Positions 34,228 through 41,700 of a stretch of DNA of 64,000 nt are shown piece by piece. The notes under the pieces are model-generated. The model was not told the origin of the DNA. It saw only the letters and a list, made by a program, of their open reading frames with translations, and ran no database searches. The stretch's first letter is position 1. Each line of letters starts with the position of its first letter. The position numbers were made by a program, and so were the translations under genes. The stretch comes from Paenibacillus sp. JQZ6Y-1 (GTDB taxonomy: Bacteria; Bacillota; Bacilli; Paenibacillales; Paenibacillaceae). The DNA lies in contig NZ_JBFDUZ010000005.1 in assembly GCF_040719145.1 (NCBI RefSeq), forward strand, positions 248,001-312,000. The letters run 5' to 3'.

Positions 34228-34760
34228 TCCCGTTACTCATCCTTGGCTTGCTCATCCAAAATCCCGGCGCTCACGGCTATGAACTACTGGCTCTTATGGA
34301 AAAACGTCATTACAAATACATCGTAAATTTCACCAAAGGATCGTTTTATTATCATTTGCAGCAGCTTGAAGAAAAAGGCTGGATTGAACAGATGCAACAG
34401 AATCCGTTGACCAGTGGACGAGAAACGCGGAACTTTATCATCACCGAATTAGGCAAGGCTGAATTTGAGCAATTCATGGTCAAATACGGCACCAAATCGG
34501 AATATGTAAATCTTCAATGTTACGGAGCGCTTCTCTTTGCCGAGGAATATGACAAAGACAAATTGCTGGAGCTGATCCAATCGCAAATCGACCAGACCCA
34601 AGCCCGCATCGCTCTGCTTGATGAATATCTGTCCCATACGCAGGAACCTCACGGTACTATCGATTACTACCGCCGTATGAATGAAAACTCTCGTGCGCAT
34701 CACTTGGTTAATTTGGAATGGTTTGAGCAATTGAAAGCGGGAATACAGGGGACTGTTTAG
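34224..34760 (+). CDS. PadR-family regulator
   Basis: A 178-residue PadR protein. The winged helix spans residues 1-75 (HGYELLALMEKRHYKYIVNFTKGSFYYHLQQLEEKGWIE), followed by a C-terminal dimerisation helix with the Vir_C/PadR_C pattern (QTQARIALLDEYL). It is co-transcribed with the esterase and overlaps it by four bases. A 26-base perfect palindrome before the esterase gene is its probable operator. Confidence 0.87.
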   Translation: MIPLLILGLLIQNPGAHGYELLALMEKRHYKYIVNFTKGSFYYHLQQLEEKGWIEQMQQNPLTSGRETRNFIITELGKAEFEQFMVKYGTKSEYVNLQCYGALLFAEEYDKDKLLELIQSQIDQTQARIALLDEYLSHTQEPHGTIDYYRRMNENSRAHHLVNLEWFEQLKAGIQGTV

Positions 34761-34783
34761 TGTAATAAAGACGTGAGATCAAT

Positions 34784-34838
34784 GGCTCCTCATGGAATCA
34801 ACAATTGGATAGGGTGGTGAGACTGTGAGGAGCCTTTT
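34784..34838 (+). terminator. Terminator of the PadR gene
   Basis: GGCTCCTCA pairs with TGAGGAGCC over a 33-base loop, followed by TTTTC. It ends the esterase-PadR unit. Confidence 0.75.
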
Positions 34839-34979
34839 CATATATGGATCGTGGCTTTCAAATGTAGATAAGGATGAAGAATGGATGATTCTTGTGCGAT
34901 ATCGCCTGTGAGTATATCACCTGTGAGCACAAAGATGTCTTGCACTGCTATCATCATACAGATTCCACGATAAGCAAAA

Positions 34980-35008
34980 TAAAACTGCGCCATAGATGCG
35001 CAGTTTTA
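34980..35008. terminator. Terminator of the DUF2306 gene
   Basis: AAAACTGCGC and GCGCAGTTTT pair around CATAGAT. It lies 29 bases past the stop of the DUF2306 gene on the minus strand and can act in both directions. Confidence 0.85.
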
Positions 35009-35036
35009 CAGATCGTTTTGGCATGGCAGTTGTGAC

Positions 35037-35663
35037 TCATTGCTGCTGCCGCAACCTCATTCTAGCAATCACGACTTCGATGACGAGCAGATTCGGAATC
35101 CAGCAAGCCCAAGCGACAACGCGAAATGCCGCCTCGAAATCGCCAAGCAGAATAGCTAGCGGCGCTAACAAGATGCGAAGCGTGACCGCGGAAAACGTAA
35201 GCGCATAACTGCGCAGCATCCATACTTGATGAGCTTGGACGTCTTTGGCGATAATTTTTCTTACTGCAATAAGCGTAGTCGAAACCCACAGTACATCGAG
35301 CGACATAAACCCAAGCCCGGAAATCCAGCCGCCTGTGGCAAACAGGGACAAATACACATTCACGATCCCACTAATTACAATCGAGACAACATATCCATAT
35401 CCCAATCGGCGATGCCAACGCCTCCTAGCATGGGTTGGCTTTATAAAGAGTTGAAACGGCCCTATCATCAAGGCAAAGATCGCCGTAAAAATATGGGCGT
35501 ATAGCACATAGAGCCATGGTTTGAGTTCAAAATTCGGCTTTTGCAATTTGAACGAAACCAGCCCAGCATCACTCGCTTGAAGAAAGCCATACTGGACAAT
35601 AGCGTATCCAGCAATCAAAAATGCGAGAATGAACACGAGTGTCCGAGTCTTTTTACTTGCCAT
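35037..35663 (-). CDS. DUF2306 membrane protein
   Basis: A 208-residue integral membrane protein with about six helices. The HIFTAIFALMIGPFQ and RRWHRRLGYGYVV blocks near residues 58-92 (His-rich, with conserved HRR) and the C-terminal HQVWMLRSYAL near residue 142 are the DUF2306 signature. Function is unknown; the His residues suggest haem or metal contact. It is in the same direction as the small gene at 35701, but with a 37-base gap. Confidence 0.8.
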   Translation of the reverse strand: MASKKTRTLVFILAFLIAGYAIVQYGFLQASDAGLVSFKLQKPNFELKPWLYVLYAHIFTAIFALMIGPFQLFIKPTHARRRWHRRLGYGYVVSIVISGIVNVYLSLFATGGWISGLGFMSLDVLWVSTTLIAVRKIIAKDVQAHQVWMLRSYALTFSAVTLRILLAPLAILLGDFEAAFRVVAWACWIPNLLVIEVVIARMRLRQQQ

Positions 35664-35700
35664 ATGAATCCTCCTCCTCCGTTAGCTGTAGGGAAACTAT

Positions 35701-36054
35701 TCACTGCTTGTGCTGTTCCAGTGTTCCGCTGTATTTTTGCTGCAAACGGATCTTGGCTTCCTCCCAGCTTGGAATCGTATCGCCATCCCAATGGATAGAA
35801 TGAAATTCATCTCCGATTCGACGCGCCGCTTTCATTGTCTTGGCATGATTGCCGTGATTGCGGTAGTCCAGCATGCGATCCTTATTCTCCCATACCGACA
35901 TCGTCCAGCCTACATTCCAACCATCGTGTGAAAGGTCGGAATGTACCAATCCGGCAGCCGTATTCAGTTGCTTGGTTGACCGAACCATATGGTAAATAAA
36001 AAGCGGCAGCACCCACATGCCCTTCACTCGCATCCGCGTCACTGAAATCAACAT
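35701..36054 (-). CDS. Uncharacterised protein, DUF3291-like
   Basis: A 117-residue soluble protein of the ABM-like dimeric alpha-beta barrel type (VLPLFIYHMVRS, WTMSVWENKDRMLDYRNHGNHAKTMKAA). The segment TMSVWENK with the following Arg/His-rich helix is typical of DUF3291 proteins near antibiotic or oxidative stress genes. GGAAGGGG precedes the ATG at 36052-36054, which is preferred over an upstream one. It is followed by the DUF2306 gene. Family placement is by pattern only. Confidence 0.65.
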   Translation of the reverse strand: MLISVTRMRVKGMWVLPLFIYHMVRSTKQLNTAAGLVHSDLSHDGWNVGWTMSVWENKDRMLDYRNHGNHAKTMKAARRIGDEFHSIHWDGDTIPSWEEAKIRLQQKYSGTLEQHKQ

Positions 36055-36504
36055 CGAAATCGCCCCTTCCACGAAACATTCATGTTCGGTTTACAATGTA
36101 GTCGGCATCCAGCAGTTAGCGAATGACCGCCAATCTGATGTAGCCTTTCGCTCCTATAACTAACATATACATGCATTCTCAAAAGCTTTTTCCTATCGGT
36201 AGGATGTGTATTCTAAGTATAGGGCATGGAACGCTGCTGTCTTTGCCTTTTCCGTCGGAGTCTTTGCCTAATTCAACAGATTCATTCGCTTCATAAAAAA
36301 CATCCACGAAGCTCCATGCCCGCAGAAATTAAAGATGCATTTGAATTTGAAGTAGTATTTTTGTTTTTTTGCTTGTATTTGTAGTTACCGTTCCCTTCGA
36401 CTGCTCAATGGTATACATTTATAGATAAAATCAAAACCACTCCTACTACGGAGTGGTTTCTGAGCATCTCGCTTGTATTGAACTATTGTTTTCCATCCAG
36501 TTGA
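36055..36504. other. 450-base gap with one terminator
   Basis: This stretch holds the upstream region of the 35701 gene and ends in a bidirectional hairpin. AAACCACTCC (36434-36443) and GGAGTGGTTT (36450-36459) stand around TACTAC, serving as terminator for the SDR gene. I see no gene or other element in the remaining part; it is AT-rich and has no conserved motif I recognise. Confidence 0.5.
36434..36462 (-). terminator. Terminator of the SDR gene (36505-37224)
   Basis: On the minus strand AAACCACTCC and GGAGTGGTTT pair around GTAGTA, then TTGATTTTAT follows. It lies about 45 bases past the SDR stop. Confidence 0.8.
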
Positions 36505-37224
36505 CTACGCATTGGTGTCCAACATGGCTGGCATATTGATTTCTTTTACACAAGAGGCTTTGGAAAGGTTCATCACGCATTTTACTAAAGACACTATATC
36601 TTGAAGCGGAATCTGCGTTCCTTTGTGTGTTGCCAAGACTTTCTCAACGCCATCTTCCAATGGAATCTGGGTAGCAATCTCACCCGGATTGATACAAGTC
36701 ACACCGATCTCATACTTCTTCACATGCTCCCGTATCGCATTTCCAATACCACGCAAACCGAACTTAGAAGCTGTAAAGGAAACTTGCGTGAAATCATTAT
36801 GTTCAAGCCCTGCCGTAGAGCCAATCAAGAAAATTTTCCCGTTATCTGACTGTTTTAGATTCGGTAATAGCTTCTGTATGCAGGTAATAGCGGAAGTTAC
36901 ATTGATGTTGATGATGTTAACGATCTCAGCCGGATCATCGTTCTCAAAATCATAGTCATCTCGGAATCCTTTGCTTTCCCATATCCCTACATTGTAGATC
37001 AATACGTCTAATCGAACATTATGTAATGCTTTTGCAACCAGATCGCTGGCATCCGAATTCGCCAGATCCGCCTCAATCCAATATTTCTGGATACCATCTT
37101 CAACATCTAAAATGTTTGGACGCGTTCTAGAAACAATCCAAACCTGATCACCTTGTTCCGGCAATCCTTTAACGAATGCCTCGCCTAATCCTTTACTTGC
37201 TCCAAATATAATGAAGTTTTTCAT
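36505..37224 (-). CDS. Short-chain dehydrogenase with altered active site
   Basis: A 239-residue SDR fold. The cofactor motif GASKGLGEAF is at residues 8-17 and the structural NNAG is replaced by YNVG near residue 97. The Ser of the triad is in LIGSTAG near residue 144. The catalytic Tyr-x-x-x-Lys appears as SFTASK near residue 157: Tyr is replaced by Phe (codon TTT), Lys is kept. Canonical dehydrogenase activity is therefore doubtful. It is most like the YwfD/csgA-type SDRs; the true role is unknown. It is a lone gene with its own terminator. Confidence 0.8.
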   Translation of the reverse strand: MKNFIIFGASKGLGEAFVKGLPEQGDQVWIVSRTRPNILDVEDGIQKYWIEADLANSDASDLVAKALHNVRLDVLIYNVGIWESKGFRDDYDFENDDPAEIVNIININVTSAITCIQKLLPNLKQSDNGKIFLIGSTAGLEHNDFTQVSFTASKFGLRGIGNAIREHVKKYEIGVTCINPGEIATQIPLEDGVEKVLATHKGTQIPLQDIVSLVKCVMNLSKASCVKEINMPAMLDTNA

Positions 37225-37600
37225 GAGTTCTCCTTTGGGGGATGATAGTTATCTGTCGGAATGTAGCAATATACTTACCGCTCTAATTATAAACTACAAT
37301 TCCATCCCTATCCATCATCAGCCACTCTTCCAGGCATCCAGTCAGGTTGCAGTTCAGCTCTAACCCTACGGATTCTAACGATGTCCACAAAACCTATTCA
37401 GTCGATTCACAACTGCATATTCTACAACATAGTCACTTCTCAGTTCTATCACACCTGTCGCCGAAAAGAAATTCCTGCATGTCGAATGAATACAAAAAAA
37501 CGAGCCTGCTAAGGCTCGCTTAATGTATTGAAGTAGCTTTATAATTACGTGTCTCTTATACGTTTGCTTTATTTATAATCTGCTCGTTAGGATGTGATGG
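37225..37600. other. Gap between the SDR gene and the lipoprotein gene
   Basis: The only clear element is the lipoprotein terminator at its right end (37496-37524). The rest is AT-rich with no gene that I can support. Confidence 0.4.
37496..37524 (-). terminator. Terminator of the lipoprotein gene
   Basis: On the minus strand GCGAGCCT and AGGCTCG pair around TAGC and are followed by TTTTTTTG. It lies about 80 bases past the lipoprotein stop codon. Confidence 0.85.
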
Positions 37601-38128
37601 TTACTTCAATCCCGACTGTGCCTTCGTGAGCAGCTTCCCACCTTGAAAAGCAATCACAGCATTGGAACCATTGCCAGCTGCACCTTTATAGCTGTACACG
37701 ACCATGTTCTCTGTTTCGCTTAGCGCTTCACCTTCGCCGCCTAGAATGTTGATGACCTCTTCTACGGACATGCCAACCTCCAGCTTCTTATACTGGGCAA
37801 ACGTAATCAGCACCCCGTCCCCTTTTCCAGCAGAGCCATTATTGCCTGTGCTAGTCGATGTCTGACTGTTCACACCTTGTCCAGCAGTAGCGCCACCAGC
37901 TGCATCAAGTTCTGTCATCTTTTTCTCCAATTCAGCAATTTTCTGCGCTTGCTCATCACTTTTAATACTCTGTTCATCGAGCTTTTTCTCCAGCACCGCG
38001 ATTTTGTCCTGTAACGCATTCGTATCTACAGATTCAGCCGGAGTCGCTTCTGATCCACATGCAGATAGAAGCAGCATGGATAAGACCACGCTGGTTCCAC
38101 CAATTACCTTTTTGTTCAATAGATTCAT
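37601..38128 (-). CDS. Lipoprotein with coiled coil and BLIP/SmpA-like domain
   Basis: A 175-residue secreted lipoprotein. The signal peptide ends in the lipobox LLSAC (Cys24). Residues 35-75 are a strongly charged coiled coil (KIAVLEKKLDEQ). After a Gly/Ser-rich stretch, residues 105-175 have YKKLEVGMSVEEVINILGGEGE, the typical repeat of BLIP/SmpA-OmlA-like domains. The ATG at 38126-38128 has GGAGGG 8 bases upstream. It is monocistronic with its own terminator. Function unknown. Confidence 0.8.
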   Translation of the reverse strand: MNLLNKKVIGGTSVVLSMLLLSACGSEATPAESVDTNALQDKIAVLEKKLDEQSIKSDEQAQKIAELEKKMTELDAAGGATAGQGVNSQTSTSTGNNGSAGKGDGVLITFAQYKKLEVGMSVEEVINILGGEGEALSETENMVVYSYKGAAGNGSNAVIAFQGGKLLTKAQSGLK

Positions 38129-38397
38129 CTTGAATCCCTCCATTTTCAGATTAGCTAGCTGGTTCTAAGGTTATACCGCTATGATTTGCCTCAATGCTCT
38201 ATGTAAACATATTGATATTAGTTTATCATATAGACTAGTAATGTATCTGCACCTTTGGCTCTGAGACTTCTTGATTAGAAGCGCTCCAACATGTAACAAT
38301 TTTATATATTAACACGGGTATATTCCTGTGCCGAAAAAACTCGTTTCTAAAAATATATCGGTTTACCCTCATGCCCGTTCCTATGCAACATTCATAT

Positions 38398-38430
38398 AAA
38401 AAGAGTGGTCAGAATTTCTGATCACTCTCT
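38398..38430 (-). terminator. Terminator of rlmH
   Basis: On the minus strand AGAGTGATCAG pairs with CTGACCACTCT (one mismatch-free wobble pair) around a short loop and is followed by TTTTTAT. It lies about 120 bases past the rlmH stop. Between 38431 and 38550 I see nothing else. Confidence 0.7.
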
Positions 38431-38550
38431 ATGAGTATCTGTTCTCAGTATCGCCTTTAACTAAATCATTGCTTCATTTCTGGTAGAGCAATTTGTATTT
38501 GAGCGATTGACCGAGATGGTTCACCATCCAAAAGTGATGGACGACGATAG

Positions 38551-39030
38551 TTACTTATGATACGGCTCTCCCCGATTAATCTTCACCGCACGATACACCT
38601 GCTCCACCAGCACCAATCGCATCAACTGATGCGGCAACGTCATCCGACCAAAACAAAGCCGTTGCTGCGCTCGTTTCAGCACCTCATCCCCAATCCCATG
38701 ACTGCCACCAATCACAAACACCACATGACTATTCCCATACGTGCCCAGCCGATCAATCTCCGCCGCCATCTCCTCCGAACTCCACAGCTTCCCGTCCAGC
38801 GTCAACGCGACTACATGTGCATCCGGCTTAATCTGCGCCAAAATCCGCTCGCCTTCCTTGTCCTTCACAATCTTCACTTCCGCATCACTGAGCGTATCCG
38901 GTGCCTTCTCATCATTCACTTCCGTCATCTGAAACTTAATATACGGCGTCAATCGTTTACTATACTCCGCAATCCCCTGCACCAAATACTTTTCTTTCAG
39001 CTTCCCTACACCAATAATCTGAATATGCAT
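38551..39030 (-). CDS. rlmH: 23S rRNA pseudouridine-1915 N3-methyltransferase
   Basis: A 159-residue SPOUT methyltransferase, the exact length of the family. Signature blocks are [16 protein letters not shown] at the N-terminus, [12 protein letters not shown] for the SAM knot near residue 102, and the C-terminal RGEPYHK. It methylates pseudouridine 1915 in helix 69 of 23S rRNA using SAM. The frame is open 7 codons upstream, but AAGGAG 6 bases before the ATG at 39028-39030 fixes the start. In related genomes it lies next to the wal operon and the CxxH gene; here 5 kb of other genes come between. Confidence 0.95.
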   Translation of the reverse strand: MHIQIIGVGKLKEKYLVQGIAEYSKRLTPYIKFQMTEVNDEKAPDTLSDAEVKIVKDKEGERILAQIKPDAHVVALTLDGKLWSSEEMAAEIDRLGTYGNSHVVFVIGGSHGIGDEVLKRAQQRLCFGRMTLPHQLMRLVLVEQVYRAVKINRGEPYHK

Positions 39031-39087
39031 AATCTGCTCCTTTATGTTCACTGTAGGACTATTTCAGCCAGAGTCCATCATTGTTCC

Positions 39088-39753
39088 TTATTCGTGAGAT
39101 GCATGATCTTTCATCAGTGCAGGCAACAAAATATGATCGATTAATCCAGCATAGAAGTTTGTATCAAACGTCTTATGCTCAATCAGCCCTCGATAACATG
39201 CCGATGAGGTGATAACCTGACAGACCATCTCAATATCCGCACCGACAGCAACCTCTCCGCGGCGCTGTGCCCGGCGCATTAATTCCCTATTCACGTTCAC
39301 CCACGGATCAAAGATGCCCGCCAATCCCAATTCCGGCAGCTCCGCATGCTGCAAAAAGGAACCGAGCTTGGCGAATATGCGGAATTTGCGTTCGTGATCT
39401 TGCATTGACGACGGCTTCACTACTGCCAGTAGATCGCCGCGCAATGTGCCGGTATCTGGTAGCGACTCCAGCTCAAGATGGCTTTGGTTCATCCATGATA
39501 AAGCATCTCGAACAACCTCGACTTTGGACGACCAACGGCGGTATACGGTTGCTTTTCCGGCTTTGGCTCTAGTCGCAATCATATCCATCGTCATTCCGTC
39601 GTATCCGGCTTCGGCAAGTATATCGATCGCAGCTTCTAGAATTTTGGCATCTCGTGTATGGTCGCGTTTGCGTCCCATTTTGGGGACGGATGGTGGAGTC
39701 GATTCGCCCGTTCCTTGCGGCTGATTAGACTCTGTTTTGTCATTATGATTCAT
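39088..39753 (-). CDS. TetR/AcrR-family regulator
   Basis: A 221-residue TetR regulator with a charged N-terminal extension of ~25 residues. Helix-turn-helix is at residues about 52-75 (MTMDMIATRAKAGKATVYRRWSSK), and the C-terminal part is of the TetR_C_16 type. It is divergent from the SDR gene, with two palindromic operators in the gap, so it probably represses SDR and epimerase and itself. Confidence 0.87.
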   Translation of the reverse strand: MNHNDKTESNQPQGTGESTPPSVPKMGRKRDHTRDAKILEAAIDILAEAGYDGMTMDMIATRAKAGKATVYRRWSSKVEVVRDALSWMNQSHLELESLPDTGTLRGDLLAVVKPSSMQDHERKFRIFAKLGSFLQHAELPELGLAGIFDPWVNVNRELMRRAQRRGEVAVGADIEMVCQVITSSACYRGLIEHKTFDTNFYAGLIDHILLPALMKDHASHE

Positions 39754-39772
39754 CGTATATACTCCCTTTTTA

Positions 39773-39806
39773 CGAAACTATATAGTTTCGGAACTTTACA
39801 GTTCCG
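39773..39806. promoter_or_regulatory. Twin TetR operators
   Basis: Two palindromes lie end to end, sharing CG at 39789-39790. Site 1 is CGAAACT-ATAT-AGTTTCG (39773-39790) and is perfect. Site 2 is CGGAACT-TTAC-AGTTCCG (39789-39806), perfect apart from its 4-base centre. They lie between the divergent TetR and SDR genes and suit cooperative binding of two dimers. Confidence 0.85.
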
Positions 39807-39887
39807 TTTATGTGTGATTTAATGTTATTATCCCACATACAACGGGAAATATATAGATGGTATTCCATCCCAAAAGGAGCTTCTCTC

Positions 39888-40640
39888 ATGTCGAATCAAT
39901 CTGTTGCGTTAATTACCGGTGCGAACAAAGGAATTGGATTACAAATTGCCAAAGATCTGGCGGGACATGGTTTCACCGTACTGATCGGTTCGCGCAATCT
40001 GGAAAATGGAGAACAAGCTGCCCGCAGCATTGGATCGAATGCACATGCGGTCCAATTGGATGTTACGAATTCGGAGTCGATTGCGGCGGCAGCAGTGCAT
40101 ATTGAGCAGGCTTTCGGTCGTTTGGATGTACTTGTGAACAATGCAGGTATTTCACATGCAGGCAATCCGGATAATCCGTTTCCAAGTGGCGGTGCGGCAA
40201 GCGGCCTTTTGACCGTGGCTCCAATCGAAGATATTCGAACCATTTATGAAACAAATGTGATTGGAGTGATTGCAGTTACACAGGCGTTGCTTCCTCTTTT
40301 ACGCCAAGCTCCAGCAGCTCGGATCGTTAATCTGGGCAGCACTGGCGGCTCTTTAAGCTGGAACTCGATCCCAGACAATTCGCACTGTGCAATGTATGGA
40401 GCGTATTCCGCCTCCAAGGCAGCGGTGCATGCAGTAACATTCGCCTTTGCCGCTGCCCTTGAATCGGAACATATCAAAGTGAATGCAGCATGTCCGGGCT
40501 TCACCTCCACAGCACTTAACAACTTTGCCGGTACACGTACCGTAGAACAAGGCGCGCACGAGGCCGTTCGATTGGCTATGTTGGACTCAGACGGTCCAAC
40601 AGGGACATTTTCCGATGAGGATGGACCTGTCGCTTGGTAA
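39888..40640 (+). CDS. Short-chain dehydrogenase/reductase
   Basis: A 250-residue classical SDR with the full catalytic set: cofactor motif TGANKGIG (residues 10-17), NNAG near residue 85, Ser in LGSTGGS near 146 and YSASK near 168. It probably uses NADPH to reduce a carbonyl, related to the carbonyl-reductase-like SDRs. The ATG at 39888 follows AAAGGAG. It is first in a plus-strand pair with the epimerase gene and lies divergent from TetR. The substrate is unknown. Confidence 0.88.
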   Translation: MSNQSVALITGANKGIGLQIAKDLAGHGFTVLIGSRNLENGEQAARSIGSNAHAVQLDVTNSESIAAAAVHIEQAFGRLDVLVNNAGISHAGNPDNPFPSGGAASGLLTVAPIEDIRTIYETNVIGVIAVTQALLPLLRQAPAARIVNLGSTGGSLSWNSIPDNSHCAMYGAYSASKAAVHAVTFAFAAALESEHIKVNAACPGFTSTALNNFAGTRTVEQGAHEAVRLAMLDSDGPTGTFSDEDGPVAW

Positions 40641-40686
40641 TATTGATTGCTGCAATCATATGTCCAATTCGGAGGAGGAAGATATC

Positions 40687-41520
40687 ATGCGTGTTTTCGT
40701 AACAGGAGCAACTGGTTATATCGGTTCTGCGACCGTTCATGAACTTTTGAATGCAGGCCACCAAGTTATTAGTCTTGCGCGCTCGGACGAAAGTGCTGCA
40801 AAACTTCAGCAGAATGGTGTGGAAGCGCACCAAGGTGATATATATGATCTGGATACGCTCCGCGAAGGTACTGCATTGGCGGATGGCGTCATTCATCTGG
40901 CATTTAATCATGACTTTTCCCAATTCACCGAATCGCTTGAGACGGACTTGAAGGCGATCGAAGCAATGGCAGACGCGTTGAAAGGTTCCGGCAAACCTTT
41001 TGTGATGACTACACATGCCAACGGTACTGCTGCAGAACAAGTCATGCAGTCCGCTGCTAAACACGGAGTACGTACATGTATTATAGAATTGTGTCCTTCC
41101 GTACATGGCGAGGGGGATACCGGATTCATTCCAAGGCTGATAGACATTGCCAGAACCCAAGGCTACTCCGCTTATGTAAACAATGGAGACAACTGCTGGA
41201 CGGCTGTACATCGCCTCGATGCTGCACATTTGTACCGTCTTGCTCTGGAAAAAGCTCCTGCCTGTTCGCGATTACATGGAGTCGCAGACGAAGAAGTGTC
41301 CTTCCGCGATATCGCGGGTATGATTGGCAAGCAACTCCATCTGCCGGTGGTCAGCATTCCTCATGAACAAGCTACTACGCATTTTGGTTTTCTAGGCACA
41401 TTGGCAGCACTCGACATTCCAAGATCCAGTGCCGTTACACGAGATCTTTTAGGATGGTATCCTATACAACCTTCATTACTTGACGATCTTCAGCAACCCC
41501 ATTATTTTAGTAAAAAATAG
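40687..41520 (+). CDS. NAD(P)-dependent epimerase/dehydratase-like extended SDR
   Basis: A 277-residue extended SDR. MRVFVTGATGYIGSATVHELL is the cofactor-binding start (TGATGYIG at 6-13). The catalytic Tyr-x-x-x-Lys is not obvious: the region has CPSVHGEGD, as in the YwnB/NAD-epimerase-like group. A start ATG at 40687 follows GGAGGAGG with an 8-base spacing. It lies 46 bases after the SDR gene and is probably co-transcribed with it under the TetR operators. Confidence 0.82.
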   Translation: MRVFVTGATGYIGSATVHELLNAGHQVISLARSDESAAKLQQNGVEAHQGDIYDLDTLREGTALADGVIHLAFNHDFSQFTESLETDLKAIEAMADALKGSGKPFVMTTHANGTAAEQVMQSAAKHGVRTCIIELCPSVHGEGDTGFIPRLIDIARTQGYSAYVNNGDNCWTAVHRLDAAHLYRLALEKAPACSRLHGVADEEVSFRDIAGMIGKQLHLPVVSIPHEQATTHFGFLGTLAALDIPRSSAVTRDLLGWYPIQPSLLDDLQQPHYFSKK

Positions 41521-41574
41521 AGGAGAAATGCCTTCGGATGAGGAGTCTTCCCAAACATCTCCAAAAAATTGAAA

Positions 41575-41622
41575 ACTCCCTCCACACCAACCAAACGGTC
41601 AGCACGAAGGGAGCACTTGCCA
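41575..41622 (-). terminator. Possible terminator of the acyltransferase gene
   Basis: On the minus strand CTCCCT and AGGGAG form a short stem around a long loop, followed by TTTTCAATTTTTT. It lies about 80 bases past the acyltransferase stop. The stem is weak. Confidence 0.4.
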
Positions 41623-41700
41623 CGCTATATCGCATCAATACTATTATCGTCATTCCAACTTCAATATTTAATACATTATTGGAATATTGTGTAAATTAAA

